Assembly: GCA_027574665.1 (NCBI GenBank)
Contig: CM050673.1
Span: forward strand, 10,091,420 to 10,155,419
DNA from: Rhynochetos jubatus
Taxonomy: Eukaryota > Chordata > Aves > Eurypygiformes > Rhynochetidae
Direction of reading: 5' to 3'
DNA: 64,000 bases
The notes below the pieces were generated by a model. That model worked only from the letters and a program-made list of their open reading frames with translations, made no database searches and was not told the origin of the DNA. Below, piece after piece: positions 38,051 to 49,339 of the stretch (positions are counted from its first letter, which is position 1; every line of letters begins with the position of its first letter). Both the position numbers and the translations under genes were made by a program.

Positions 38051-41000
38051 AACTTCTAGGGTTAGGGTTAGGGTTAGGGTCCGGAGAACCAGAAAGCCCA
38101 CAGCTCCAGGGATAATTGGGATTGCAAAGGCCTGCCAAGAGGAGCACGACACTGCACCGACATGGCTCCTTCCCCTGCTTTCCTAGCCAGAACCCCGGGG
38201 GGGCCGTGGCCGGAAACCGCGGTCGGCAACTTCTAGGGTTAGTGTTAGGGTTAGGGTCCGGAGAACCAGAAAGCCCACAGCTCCAGGGATAATTGGGATT
38301 GCAAAGGCCTGCCAAGAGGAGCACGACACTGCACAGACATGGCTCCTTCCCCAGCTTTCCTAGCCAGAACCCAGGGGGGGCCGTGGCCGGAAACCGCGGT
38401 CGGCAACTTCTAGGGTTAGGGTTAGGGTTAGGGTCCGGAGAACCAGAAAGCCCACAGCTCCAGGGATAATTGGGATTGCAAAGGCCTGCCAAGAGGAGCA
38501 CGACACTGCACAGACATGGCTCCTTCCCCTGCTTTCCTAGCCAGAACCCCGGGGGGGCCGTGGCCGGAAACCGCGGTTGGCAACTTCTAGGGTTAGGGTT
38601 AGGGTTAGGGTCCGGAGAACCAGAAAGCCCACAGCTCCAGGGATAATTGGGATTGCAAAGGCCTGCCAAAAGGAGCACGACACTGCACAGACATGGCTCC
38701 TTCCCCTGCTTTCCTAGCCAGAACCCAGGGGGGGCCGTGGACGGAAACCGCGGTCGGCAACTTCTAGGGTTAGGGTTAGGGTTAGGGTCCGGAGAACCAG
38801 AAAGCCCACAGCTCCAGGGATAATTGGGATTGCAAAGGCCTGCCAAGAGGAGCACGACACTGCAGAGACATGGCTCCTTCCCCAGCTTTCCTAGCCAGAA
38901 CCCAGGGGGGGCCGTGGCCGGAAACCGCGGTCGGCAACTTCTAGGGTTAGGGTTAGGGTTAGGGTCCGGAGAACCAGAAAGCCCACAGCTCCAGGGATAA
39001 TTGGGATTGCAAAGGCCTGCCAAGAGGAGCACGACACTGCACAGACATGGCTCCTTCCCCTGCTTTCCTAGCCAGAACCCAGGGGGGGCCGTGGCCGGAA
39101 ACCGCGGTCGGCAACTTCTAGGGTTAGGGTTAGGGTTAGGGTTGGGGTCCGGAGAACCAGATAGCCCACAGCTCCAGGGATGATTGGGATTGCAAAGGCC
39201 TGCCAAGAGGAGCACGACACTGCACAGACATGGCTCCTTCCCCTGCTTTCCTAGCCAGAACCCAGGGGGGGCCGTGGCCGAAAACCGCGGTCGGCAACTT
39301 CTAGGGTTAGGGTTAGGGTTAGGGTCCGGAGAACCAGAAAGCCCACAGCTCCAGGGATAATTGGGATTGCAAAGGTCTGCCAAGAGGAGCATGACACTGC
39401 ACAGACATGGCTCCTTCCCCAGCTTTCCTAGCCAGAACCCAGGGGGGGGCCGTGGCCGGAATCCACGGTCGGCAACTTCTAGGGTTAGGGTTAGGGTTAG
39501 GGTTAGGGTCCGGAGAACCAGAAAGCCCACAGCTCCAGGGATAATTGGGATTGCAAAGGCCTGCCAAGAGGAGCACGACACTGCACCGACATGGCTCCTT
39601 CCCCAGCTTTCCTAGCCAGAACCCAGGGGGGGCCGTGGACGGAAACCGCGGTCGGCAACTTCTAGGGTTAGGGTTAGGGTTAGGGTCCGGAGAACCAGAA
39701 AGCCCACAGCTCCAGGGATAATTGGGATTGCAAAGGCCTGCCAAGAGGAGCACGACACTGCACCGACATGGCTCCTTCCCCTGCTTTCCTAGCCAGAACC
39801 CCGGGGGGGCCGTGGCCGGAAACCGCGGTCGGCAACTTCTAGGGTTAGTGTTAGGGTTAGGGTCCGGAGAACCAGAAAGCCCACAGCTCCAGGGATAATT
39901 GGGATTGCAAAGGCCTGCCAAGAGGAGCACGACACTGCACAGACATGGCTCCTTCCCCAGCTTTCCTAGCCAGAACCCAGGGGGGGCCGTGGCCGGAAAC
40001 CGCGGTCGGCAACTTCTAGGGTTAGGGTTAGGGTTAGGGTCCGGAGAACCAGAAAGCCCACAGCTCCAGGGATAATTGGGATTGCAAAGGCCTGCCAAGA
40101 GGAGCACGACACTGCACAGACATGGCTCCTTCCCCTGCTTTCCTAGCCAGAACCCCGGGGGGGCCGTGGCCGGAAACCGCGGTTGGCAACTTCTAGGGTT
40201 AGGGTTAGGGTTAGGGTCCGGAGAACCAGAAAGCCCACAGCTCCAGGGATAATTGGGATTGCAAAGGCCTGCCAAGAGGAGCACGACACTGCACAGACAT
40301 GGCTCCTTCCCCAGCTTTCCTAGCCAGAACCCAGGGGGGGCGGTGGCCGAAAACCGCGGTCGGCAACTTCTAGGGTTAGGGTTAGGGTTAGGGTCCGGAG
40401 AACCAGAAAGCCCACAGCTCCAGGGATAATTGGGATTGCAAAGGCCTGCCAAAAGGAGCACGACACTGCACAGACATGGCTCCTTCCCCTGCTTTCCTAG
40501 CCAGAACCCAGGGGGGGCCGTGGACGGAAACCGCGGTCGGCAACTTCTAGGGTTAGGGTTAGGGTTAGGGTCCGGAGAACCAGAAAGCCCACAGCTCCAG
40601 GGATAATTGGGATTGCAAAGGCCTGCCAAGAGGAGCACGACACTGCAGAGACATGGCTCCTTCCCCAGCTTTCCTAGCCAGAACCCAGGGGGGGCCGTGG
40701 CCGGAAACCGCGGTCGGCAACTTCTAGGGTTAGGGTTAGGGTTAGGGTCCGGAGAACCAGAAAGCCCACAGCTCCAGGGATAATTGGGATTGCAAAGGCC
40801 TGCCAAGAGGAGCACGACACTGCACAGACATGGCTCCTTCCCCTGCTTTCCTAGCCAGAACCCAGGGGGGGCCGTGGCCGGAAACCGCGGTCGGCAACTT
40901 CTAGGGTTAGGGTTAGGGTTAGGGTTGGGGTCCGGAGAACCAGATAGCCCACAGCTCCAGGGATGATTGGGATTGCAAAGGCCTGCCAAGAGGAGCACGA

Positions 41001-41430
41001 CACTGCACAGACATGGCTCCTTCCCCAGCTTTCCTAGCCAGAACCCAGGGGGGGCCGTGGCCGAAAACCGCGGTCGGCAACTTCTAGGGTTAGGGTTAGG
41101 GTTAGGGTCCGGAGAACCAGAAAGCCCACAGCTCCAGGGATAATTGGGATTGCAAAGGTCTGCCAAGAGGAGCATGACACTGCACAGACATGGCTCCTTC
41201 CCCAGCTTTCCTAGCCAGAACCCAGGGGGGGGCCGTGGCCGGAATCCACGGTCGGCAACTTCTAGGGTTAGGGTTAGGGTTAGGGTTAGGGTCCGGAGAA
41301 CCAGAAAGCCCACAGCTCCAGGGATAATTGGGATTGCAAAGGCCTGCCAAGAGGAGCACGACACTGCACCGACATGGCTCCTTCCCCAGCTTTCCTAGCC
41401 AGAACCCAGGGGGGGCCGTGGCCGGAAACC
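38050..41430 (+). repeat. 1,783-bp tandem duplication (site 1)
   Basis: Copy 1 is about 38,050-39,650 and copy 2 about 39,650-41,430. Shared markers: TTAGTG in the tract at about 38,241 and 39,847; GGTTGGCAAC at 38575 and 40181 (offset 1,606); GTGGACGG at about 38,738 and 40,521; TTAGGGTTGGGG at about 39,139 and 40,922; AAAGGTCTGCC at about 39,373 and 41,156; and an eight-G run before GGAATCCACGG at about 39,443 and 41,226 (offset 1,783). Copy 2 has one extra 177-bp monomer, with GGGCGGTGGCC, at about 40,261-40,437, which explains the change of offset. Confidence 0.87.
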
Positions 41431-42000
41431 GCGGTCGGCAACTTCTAGGGTTAGGGTTAGGGTTAGGGTCCGGAGAACCAGAAAGCCCACAGCTCCAGGG
41501 ATAATTGGGATTGCAAAGGCCTGCCAAGAGGAGCACGACACTGCACAGACATGGCTCCTTCCCCTGCTTTCCTAGCCAGAACCCAGGGGGGGCCGTGGCC
41601 GGAAACCGCGGTCGGCAACTTCTAGGGTTAGGGTTAGGGTTAGGGTCCGGAGAACCAGATAGCCCACAGCTCCAGAGATAATTGGGATTGCAAAGGCCTG
41701 CCAAGAGGAGCACGACACTGCACAGACATGGCTCCTTCCCCTGCTTTCCTAGCCAGAACCCAGGGGGGGCCGTGGCCGGAAACCGCGGTCGGCAACTTCT
41801 AGGGTTAGGGTTAGGGTTAGGGTCCGGAGAACCAGAAAGCCCACAGCTCCAGGGATAATTGGGATTGCAAAGGCCTGCCAAGAGGAGCACGACACTGCAC
41901 AGACATGGCTCCTTCCCCAGCTTTCCTAGCCAGAACCCAGGGGGGGCCGTGGCCGGAAACCGCGGTCGGCAACTTCTAGGGTTAGGGTTAGGGTTAGGGT

Positions 42001-42177
42001 CCGGAGAACCAGAAAGCCCACAGCTCCAGGGATAATTGGGATTGCAAAGGCCTGCCAAGAGGAGCACGACACTGCACAGACATGGCTCCTTCCCCAGCTT
42101 TCCTAGCCAGAACCCAGGGGGGGCCGTGGCCGGAAACCGCGGTCGGCAACTTCTAGGGTTAGGGTTAGGGTTAGGGT
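42001..42177 (+). repeat. Reference monomer (177 bp)
   Basis: This copy matches the commonest base at nearly every variable site. Order within the unit: CCGGAGAACC at 1-10; GGGATAATTGGGATTG at 29-44; the StuI-type palindrome AGGCCT at 48-53; GAGGAGCACGACACTGC at 59-75; CATGGCTCCTTCCCC at 81-95; a run of seven G at 117-123 after CCCA; the 8-bp palindrome ACCGCGGT at 136-143; then the telomeric tract at 153-176. By hand count 106 of 177 bases are G or C and there are seven CpG dinucleotides. The + strand is G-rich in the right part of the unit. The length is close to that of nucleosome-scale satellites such as the 171-bp alpha satellite, but I see no sequence likeness to alpha satellite. Confidence 0.95.
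42153..42176 (+). other. Interstitial telomeric tract, representative of every monomer
   Basis: CTAGGG is followed by three exact TTAGGG hexamers and then by the unique-looking TCCGG that opens the next monomer. This arrangement recurs in almost every monomer of the window. It supplies four GGG tracts with TTA loops, the minimum for an intramolecular telomeric G-quadruplex. It also contains three overlapping matches to the duplex TRF1-type site YTAGGGTTR. Whether shelterin proteins bind here is inference. Tracts with one, two or four TTAGGG account for the 165-, 171- and 183-bp monomers. Confidence 0.95.
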
Positions 42178-44099
42178 CCGGAGAACCAGAAAGCCCACAG
42201 CTCCAGGGATAATTGGGATTGCAAAGGCCTGCCAAGAGGAGCACGACACTGCACAGACATGGCTCCTTCCCCTGCTTTCCTAGCCAGAACCCGGGGGGGG
42301 CCGTGGCCGGAAACCACGGTCAGCAACTTCTAGGGTTAGGGTTAGGGTTAGGGTCCGGAGAGCCAGAAAGCCCACAGCTCCAGGGATAATTGGGATTGCA
42401 AAGGCCTGCCAAGAGGAGCACGACACTGCACAGACATGGCTCCTTCCCCAGCTTTCCTAGCCAGAACCCGGGGGGGGGCGTGGCCGGAAACCGCGGTCGG
42501 CAACTTCTAGGGTTAGGGTTAGGGTTAGGGTTAGGGTCCGGAGAACCAGAAAGCCCACAGCTCCAGGGATAATTGGGATTGCAAAGGCCTGCCAAGAGGA
42601 GCACGACACTGCACCGACATGGCTCCTTCCTCTGCTTTCCTAGCCAGAACCCCGGGGGGGCCGTGGCCGGAAACCGCGGTCGGCAACTTCTAGGGTTAGT
42701 GTTAGGGTTAGGGTCCGGAGAACCAGAAAGCCCACAGCTCCAGGGATAATTGGGATTGCAAAGGCCTGCCAAGAGGAGCACGACACTGCACAGACATGGC
42801 TCCTTCCCCAGCTTTCCTAGCCAGAACCCAGGGGGGGCCGTGGCCGGAAACCGCGGTCGGCAACTTCTAGGGTTAGGGTTAGGGTTAGGGTCCGGAGAAC
42901 CAGAAAGCCCACAGCTCCAGGGATAATTGGGATTGCAAAGGCCTGCCAAGAGGAGCACGACACTGCACAGACATGGCTCCTTCCCCAGCTTTCCTAGCCA
43001 GAACCCAGGGGGGGCCGTGGCCGGAAACCGCGGTCGGCAACTTCTAGGGTTAGGGTTAGGGTTAGGGTCCGGAGAACCAGAAAGCCCACAGCTCCAGGGA
43101 TAATTGGGATTGCAAAGGCCTGCCAAGAGGAGCACGACACTGCACAGACATGGCTCCTTCCCCTGCTTTCCTAGCCAGAACCCGGGGGGGGCCGTGGCCG
43201 GAAACCACGGTCAGCAACTTCTAGGGTTAGGGTTAGGGTTAGGGTCCGGAGAGCCAGAAAGCCCACAGCTCCAGGGATAATTGGGATTGCAAAGGCCTGC
43301 CAAGAGGAGCACGACACTGCACAGACATGGCTCCTTCCCCAGCTTTCCTAGCCAGAACCCGGGGGGGGGCGTGGCCGGAAACCGCGGTCGGCAACTTCTA
43401 GGGTTAGGGTTAGGGTTAGGGTTAGGGTCCGGAGAACCAGAAAGCCCACAGCTCCAGGGATAATTGGGATTGCAAAGGCCTGCCAAGAGGAGCACGACAC
43501 TGCACAGACATGGCTCCTTCCCCTGCTTTCCTAGCCAGAACCCCGGGGGGGCCGTGGCCGGAAACCGCGGTCGGCAACTTCTAGGGTTAGTGTTAGGGTT
43601 AGGGTCCGGAGAACCAGAAAGCCCACAGCTCCAGGGATAATTGGGATTGCAAAGGCCTGCCAAGAGGAGCACGACACTGCACAGACATGGCTCCTTCCCC
43701 AGCTTTCCTAGCCAGAACCCAGGGGGGGCCGTGGCCGGAAACCGCGGTCGGCAACTTCTAGGGTTAGGGTTAGGGTTAGGGTCCGGAGAACCAGAAAGCC
43801 CACAGCTCCAGGGATAATTGGGATTGCAAAGGCCTGCCAAGAGGAGCACGACACTGCACAGACATGGCTCCTTCCCCTGCTTTCCTAGCCAGAACCCAGG
43901 GTGGGCCGTGGCCGGAAACCGCGGTCGGCAACTTCTAGGGTTAGGGTTAGGGTTAGGGTCCGGAGAACCAGAAAGCCCACAGCTCCAGGGATAATTGGGA
44001 TTGCAAAGGCCTGCCAAGAGGAGCACGACACTGCACAGACATGGCTCCTTCCCCAGCTTTCCTAGCCAGAACCCAGGGGGGGCCGTGGCCGAAAACCGC

Positions 44100-45300
44100 G
44101 GTCGGCAACTTCTAGGGTTAGGGTTAGGGTTAGGGTCCGGAGAACCAGATAGCCCACAGCTCCAGGGATAATTGGGATTGCAAAGGCCTGCCAAAAGGAG
44201 CACGACACTGCACAGACATGGCTCCTTCCCCTGCTTTCCTAGCCAGAACCCAGGGGGGGCCGTGGCCGGAAACCGCGGTCGGCAACTTCTAGGGTTAGGG
44301 TTAGGGTTAGGGTCCGGAGAACCAGAAAGCCCACAGCTCCAGGGATAATTGGGATTGCAAAGGCCTGCCAAGAGGAGCACGACACTGCAGAGACATGGCT
44401 CCTTCCCCAGCTTTCCTAGCCAGAACCCAGGGGGGGCCGTGGCCGGAAACCGCGGTCGGCAACTTCTAGGGTTAGGGTTAGGGTTAGGGTTAGGGTCCGG
44501 AGAACCAGAAAGCCCACAGCTCCAGGGATAATTGGGATTGCAAAGGCCTGCCAAGAGGAGCACGACACTGCACAGACATGGCTCCTTCCCCAGCTTTCCT
44601 AGCCAGAACCCAGGGGGGGCCGTGGCCAGAAACCGCGGTCGGCAACTTCTAGGGTTAGGGTTAGGGTTAGGGTCCGGAGAACCAGAAAGCCCACAGCTCC
44701 AGGGATAATTGGGATTGCAAAGGCCTGCCAAGAGGAGCACGACACTGCACAGACATGGCTCCTTCCCCTGCTTTCCTAGCCAGAACCCAGGGGGGGCCGT
44801 GGCCGGAAACCACGGTCGGCAACTTCTAGGGTTAGGGTTAGGGTTAGGGTTGGGGTCCGGAGAACCAGATAGCCCACAGCTCCAGGGATGATTGGGATTG
44901 CAAAGGCCTGCCAAGAGGAGCACGACACTGCACAGACATGGCTCCTTCCCCTGCTTTCCTAGCCAGAACCCAGGGGGGGCCGTGGCCGAAAACCGCGGTC
45001 GGCAACTTCTAGGGTTAGGGTTAGGGTTAGGGTCCGGAGAACCAGAAAGCCTACAGCTCCAGGGATAATTGGGATTGCAAAGGCCTGCCAAGAGGAGCAT
45101 GACACTGCACAGACATGGGTCCTTCCCCAGCTTTCCTAGCCAGAACCCGGGGGGGGCCGTGGCCGGAATCCACGGTCGGCAACTTCTAGGGTTAGGGTTA
45201 GGGTTAGGGTCCGGAGAACCAGAAAGCCAACAGCTCCAGGGATAATTGGGATTGCAAAGGCCTGCCAAGAGGAGCACGACACTGCACAGACATGGCTCCT
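44100..45300 (+). repeat. Block shared with 50.2-51.3 kb (offset 6,068)
   Basis: Two 183-bp monomers spaced 360 bp apart (tracts near 44,490 and 44,850), the GGCCAGAAACC variant at about 44,624, the GGTTGGGGTCC tract at about 44,849 and the CATGGGTCC monomer at about 45,115 all recur 6,068 bp downstream. The TTGGGG tract is also shared with 39.1 and 40.9 kb. The CATGGGTCC monomer is also found at about 49,034, preceded by the same GCCTACAGC change as here. Confidence 0.8.
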
Positions 45301-45399
45301 TCCCCAGCTTTCCTAGCCAGAACCCAGGGGGGGCCGTGGCCGGAAACCGCGGTCGGCAACTTCTAGGGTTAGGGTTAGGGTTAGGGTCCGGAGAACCAG

Positions 45400-48300
45400 A
45401 AAGCCCACAGCTCCAGGGATAATTGGGATTGCAAAGGCCTGCCAAGAGGAGCACGACACTGCACAGACATGGCTCCTTCCCCTGCTTTCCTAGCCAGAAC
45501 CCAGGGGGGGCCGTGGCCGGAAACCGCGGTCGGCAACTTCTAGGGTTAGGGTTAGGGTTAGGGTCCGGAGAACCAGAAAGCCCACAGCTCCAGGGATAAT
45601 TGGGATTGCAAAGGCCTGCCAAGAGGAGCACGACACTGCACAGACATGGCTCCTTCCCCAGCTTTCCTAGCCAGAACCCAGGGGGGGCCGTGGCCGGAAA
45701 CCGCGGTCGGCAACTTCTAGGGTTAGGGTTAGGGTTAGGGTCCGGAGAACCAGAAAGCCCACAGCTCCAGGGATAATTGGGATTGCAAAGGCCTGCCAAG
45801 AGGAGCACGACACTGCACAGACATGGCTCCTTCCCCTGCTTTCCTAGCCAGAACCCGGGGGGGGCCGTGGCCGGAAACCACGGTCAGCAACTTCTAGGGT
45901 TAGGGTTAGGGTTAGGGTCCGGAGAACCAGAAAGCCCACAGCTCCAGGGATAATTGGGATTGCAAAGGCCTGCCAAGAGGAGCACGACACTGCACAGACA
46001 TGGCTCCTTCCCCAGCTTTCCTAGCCAGAACCCAGGGGGGGCCGTGGCCGGAAACCGCGGTCGGCAACTTCTAGGGTTAGGGTTAGGGTTAGGGTCCGGA
46101 GAACCAGAAAGCCCACAGCTCCAGGGATAATTGGGATTGCAAAGGCCTGCCAAGAGGAGCACGACACTGCACAGACATGGCTCCTTCCCCAGCTTTCCTA
46201 GCCAGAACCCGGGGGGGGCCGTGGCCGGAAACCGCGGTCGGCAACTTCTAGGGTTAGGGTTAGGGTTAGGGTTAGGGTCCGGAGAACCAGAAAGCCCACA
46301 GCTCCAGGGATAATTGGGATTGCAAAGGCCTGCCAAGAGGAGCACGACACTGCACAGACATGGCTCCTTCCCCAGCTTTCCTAGCCAGAACCCAGGGGGG
46401 GCCGTGGCCGAAAACCGCGGTCGGCAACTTCTAGGGTTAGGGTTAGGGTTAGGGTCCGGAGAACCAGAAAGCCCACAGCTCCAGGGATAATTGGGATTGC
46501 AAAGGCCTGCCAAGAGGAGCACGACACTGCACCGACATGGCTCCTTCCCCTGCTTTCCTAGCCAGAACCCCGGGGGGGCCGTGGCCGGAAACCGCGGTCG
46601 GCAACTTCTAGGGTTAGTGTTAGGGTTAGGGTTAGGGTCCGGAGAACCAGAAAGCCCACAGCTCCAGGGATAATTGGGATTGCAAAGGCCTGCCAAGAGG
46701 AGCACGACACTGCACAGACATGGCTCCTTCCCCAGCTTTCCTAGCCAGAACCCAGGGGGGGCCGTGGCCGGAAACCGCGGTCGGCAACTTCTAGGGTTAG
46801 GGTTAGGGTTAGGGTCCGGAGAACCAGAAAGCCCACAGCTCCAGGGATAATTGGGATTGCAAAGGCCTGCCAAGAGGAGCACGACACTGCACCGACATGG
46901 CTCCTTCCCCTGCTTTCCTAGCCAGAACCCAGGGGGCGGCCGTGGCCGGAAACCACGGTCGGCAAATTCTAGGGTTAGGGTTAGGGTTAGGGTCCGGAGA
47001 ACCAGAAAGCCCACAGCTCCAGGGATAATTGGGATTGCAAAGGCCTGCCAAGAGGAGCACGACACTGCACAGACATGGCTCCTTCCCCTGCTTTCCTAGC
47101 CAGAACCCCGGGGGGGCCGTGGCCGGAAACCGCGGTCGGCAACTTCTAGGGTTAGGGTTAGGGTTAGGGTCCGGAGAACCAGAAAGCCCACAGCTCCAGG
47201 GATAATTGGGATTGCAAAGGCCTGCCAAGAGGAGCACGACACTGCACAGACATGGCTCCTTCCCCAGCTTTCCTAGCCAGAACCCAGGGGGGGCCGTGGC
47301 CGGAAACCGCGGTCGGCAACTTCTAGGGTTAGGGTTAGGGTTAGGGTCCGGAGAACCAGAAAGCCCACAGCTCCAGGGATAATTGGGATTGCAAAGGCCT
47401 GCCAAGAGGAGCACGACACTGCACAGACATGGCTCCTTCCCCAGCTTTCCTAGCCAGAACCCAGGGGGGGCCGTGGCCGGAAACCGCGGTCGGCAACTTC
47501 TAGGGTTAGGGTTAGGGTTAGGGTCCGGAGAACCAGAAAGCCCACAGCTCCAGGGATAATTGGGATTGCAAAGGCCTGCCAAGAGGAGCACGACACTGCA
47601 CAGACATGGCTCCTTCCCCTGCTTTCCTAGCCAGAACCCGGGGGGGGCCGTGGCCGGAAACCACGGTCAGCAACTTCTAGGGTTAGGGTTAGGGTTAGGG
47701 TCCGGAGAACCAGAAAGCCCACAGCTCCAGGGATAATTGGGATTGCAAAGGCCTGCCAAGAGGAGCACGACACTGCACAGACATGGCTCCTTCCCCAGCT
47801 TTCCTAGCCAGAACCCAGGGGGGGCCGTGGCCGGAAACCGCGGTCGGCAACTTCTAGGGTTAGGGTTAGGGTTAGGGTCCGGAGAACCAGAAAGCCCACA
47901 GCTCCAGGGATAATTGGGATTGCAAAGGCCTGCCAAGAGGAGCACGACACTGCACAGACATGGCTCCTTCCCCAGCTTTCCTAGCCAGAACCCGGGGGGG
48001 GCCGTGGCCGGAAACCGCGGTCGGCAACTTCTAGGGTTAGGGTTAGGGTTAGGGTTAGGGTCCGGAGAACCAGAAAGCCCACAGCTCCAGGGATAATTGG
48101 GATTGCAAAGGCCTGCCAAGAGGAGCACGACACTGCACAGACATGGCTCCTTCCCCAGCTTTCCTAGCCAGAACCCAGGGGGGGCCGTGGCCGAAAACCG
48201 CGGTCGGCAACTTCTAGGGTTAGGGTTAGGGTTAGGGTCCGGAGAACCAGAAAGCCCACAGCTCCAGGGATAATTGGGATTGCAAAGGCCTGCCAAGAGG

Positions 48301-48960
48301 AGCACGACACTGCACCGACATGGCTCCTTCCCCTGCTTTCCTAGCCAGAACCCCGGGGGGGCCGTGGCCGGAAACCGCGGTCGGCAACTTCTAGGGTTAG
48401 TGTTAGGGTTAGGGTTAGGGTCCGGAGAACCAGAAAGCCCACAGCTCCAGGGATAATTGGGATTGCAAAGGCCTGCCAAGAGGAGCACGACACTGCACAG
48501 ACATGGCTCCTTCCCCAGCTTTCCTAGCCAGAACCCAGGGGGGGCCGTGGCCGGAAACCGCGGTCGGCAACTTCTAGGGTTAGGGTTAGGGTTAGGGTCC
48601 GGAGAACCAGAAAGCCCACAGCTCCAGGGATAATTGGGATTGCAAAGGCCTGCCAAGAGGAGCACGACACTGCACCGACATGGCTCCTTCCCCTGCTTTC
48701 CTAGCCAGAACCCAGGGGGCGGCCGTGGCCGGAAACCACGGTCGGCAAATTCTAGGGTTAGGGTTAGGGTTAGGGTCCGGAGAACCAGAAAGCCCACAGC
48801 TCCAGGGATAATTGGGATTGCAAAGGCCTGCCAAGAGGAGCACGACACTGCACAGACATGGCTCCTTCCCCTGCTTTCCTAGCCAGAACCCCGGGGGGGC
48901 CGTGGCCGGAAACCGCGGTCGGCAACTTCTAGGGTTAGGGTTAGGGTTAGGGTCCGGAGA
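45400..48960 (+). repeat. 1,783-bp tandem duplication (site 2)
   Basis: Copy 1 is about 45,400-47,180 and copy 2 about 47,180-48,960. The core 45,884-47,065 and its partner 47,667-48,848 appear identical. Markers: GGTCAGCAAC (about 45,881 and 47,664); 183-bp monomers at 46,131 / 46,491 and 47,914 / 48,274, the second of each pair with TTAGTG; and the one-base-longer AGGGGGCGGCC run at 46931 and 48714 followed by GGCAAATTC. The unit is ten monomers plus two hexamers plus one base. Confidence 0.9.
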
Positions 48961-49339
48961 ACCAGAAAGCCTACAGCTCCAGGGATAATTGGGATTGCAA
49001 AGGCCTGCCAAGAGGAGCATGACACTGCACAGACATGGGTCCTTCCCCAGCTTTCCTAGCCAGAACCCGGGGGGGGCCGTGGCCGGAATCCACGGTCGGC
49101 AACTTCTAGGGTTAGGGTTAGGGTTAGGGTCCGGAGAACCAGAAAGCCCACAGCTCCAGGGATAATTGGGATTGCAAAGGCCTGCCAAGAGGAGCACGAC
49201 ACTGCACAGACATGGCTCCTTCCCCAGCTTTCCTAGCCAGAACCCAGGGGGGGCCGTGGCCGGAAACCGCGGTCGGCAACTTCTAGGGTTAGGGTTAGGG
49301 TTAGGGTCCGGAGAACCAGAAAGCCCACAGCTCCAGGGA

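Larger units (their letters stand above)
41900..43680 (+). repeat. 891-bp tandem duplication
   Basis: Two five-monomer copies, about 41,900-42,790 and 42,790-43,680. Shared markers are GGTCAGCAAC (about 42,318 and 43,209), GAGAGCCAGAAAGC (about 42,358 and 43,249), the GGGGGGGGGCGTGG run (about 42,470 and 43,361) with a 183-bp monomer, and TTAGTG in the next tract (about 42,697 and 43,588). The length is five 177-bp units plus one hexamer. Confidence 0.85.

Noticed and set aside
42137-42149. CTCF site or human-type TERRA promoter repeat (CCGCGGTCGGCA)
   Set aside because: It resembles the CTCF core CCGCGNGGNGGCA but is one base short and mismatched in the middle; the 61-29-37-bp repeat arrangement of human subtelomeres is not present.
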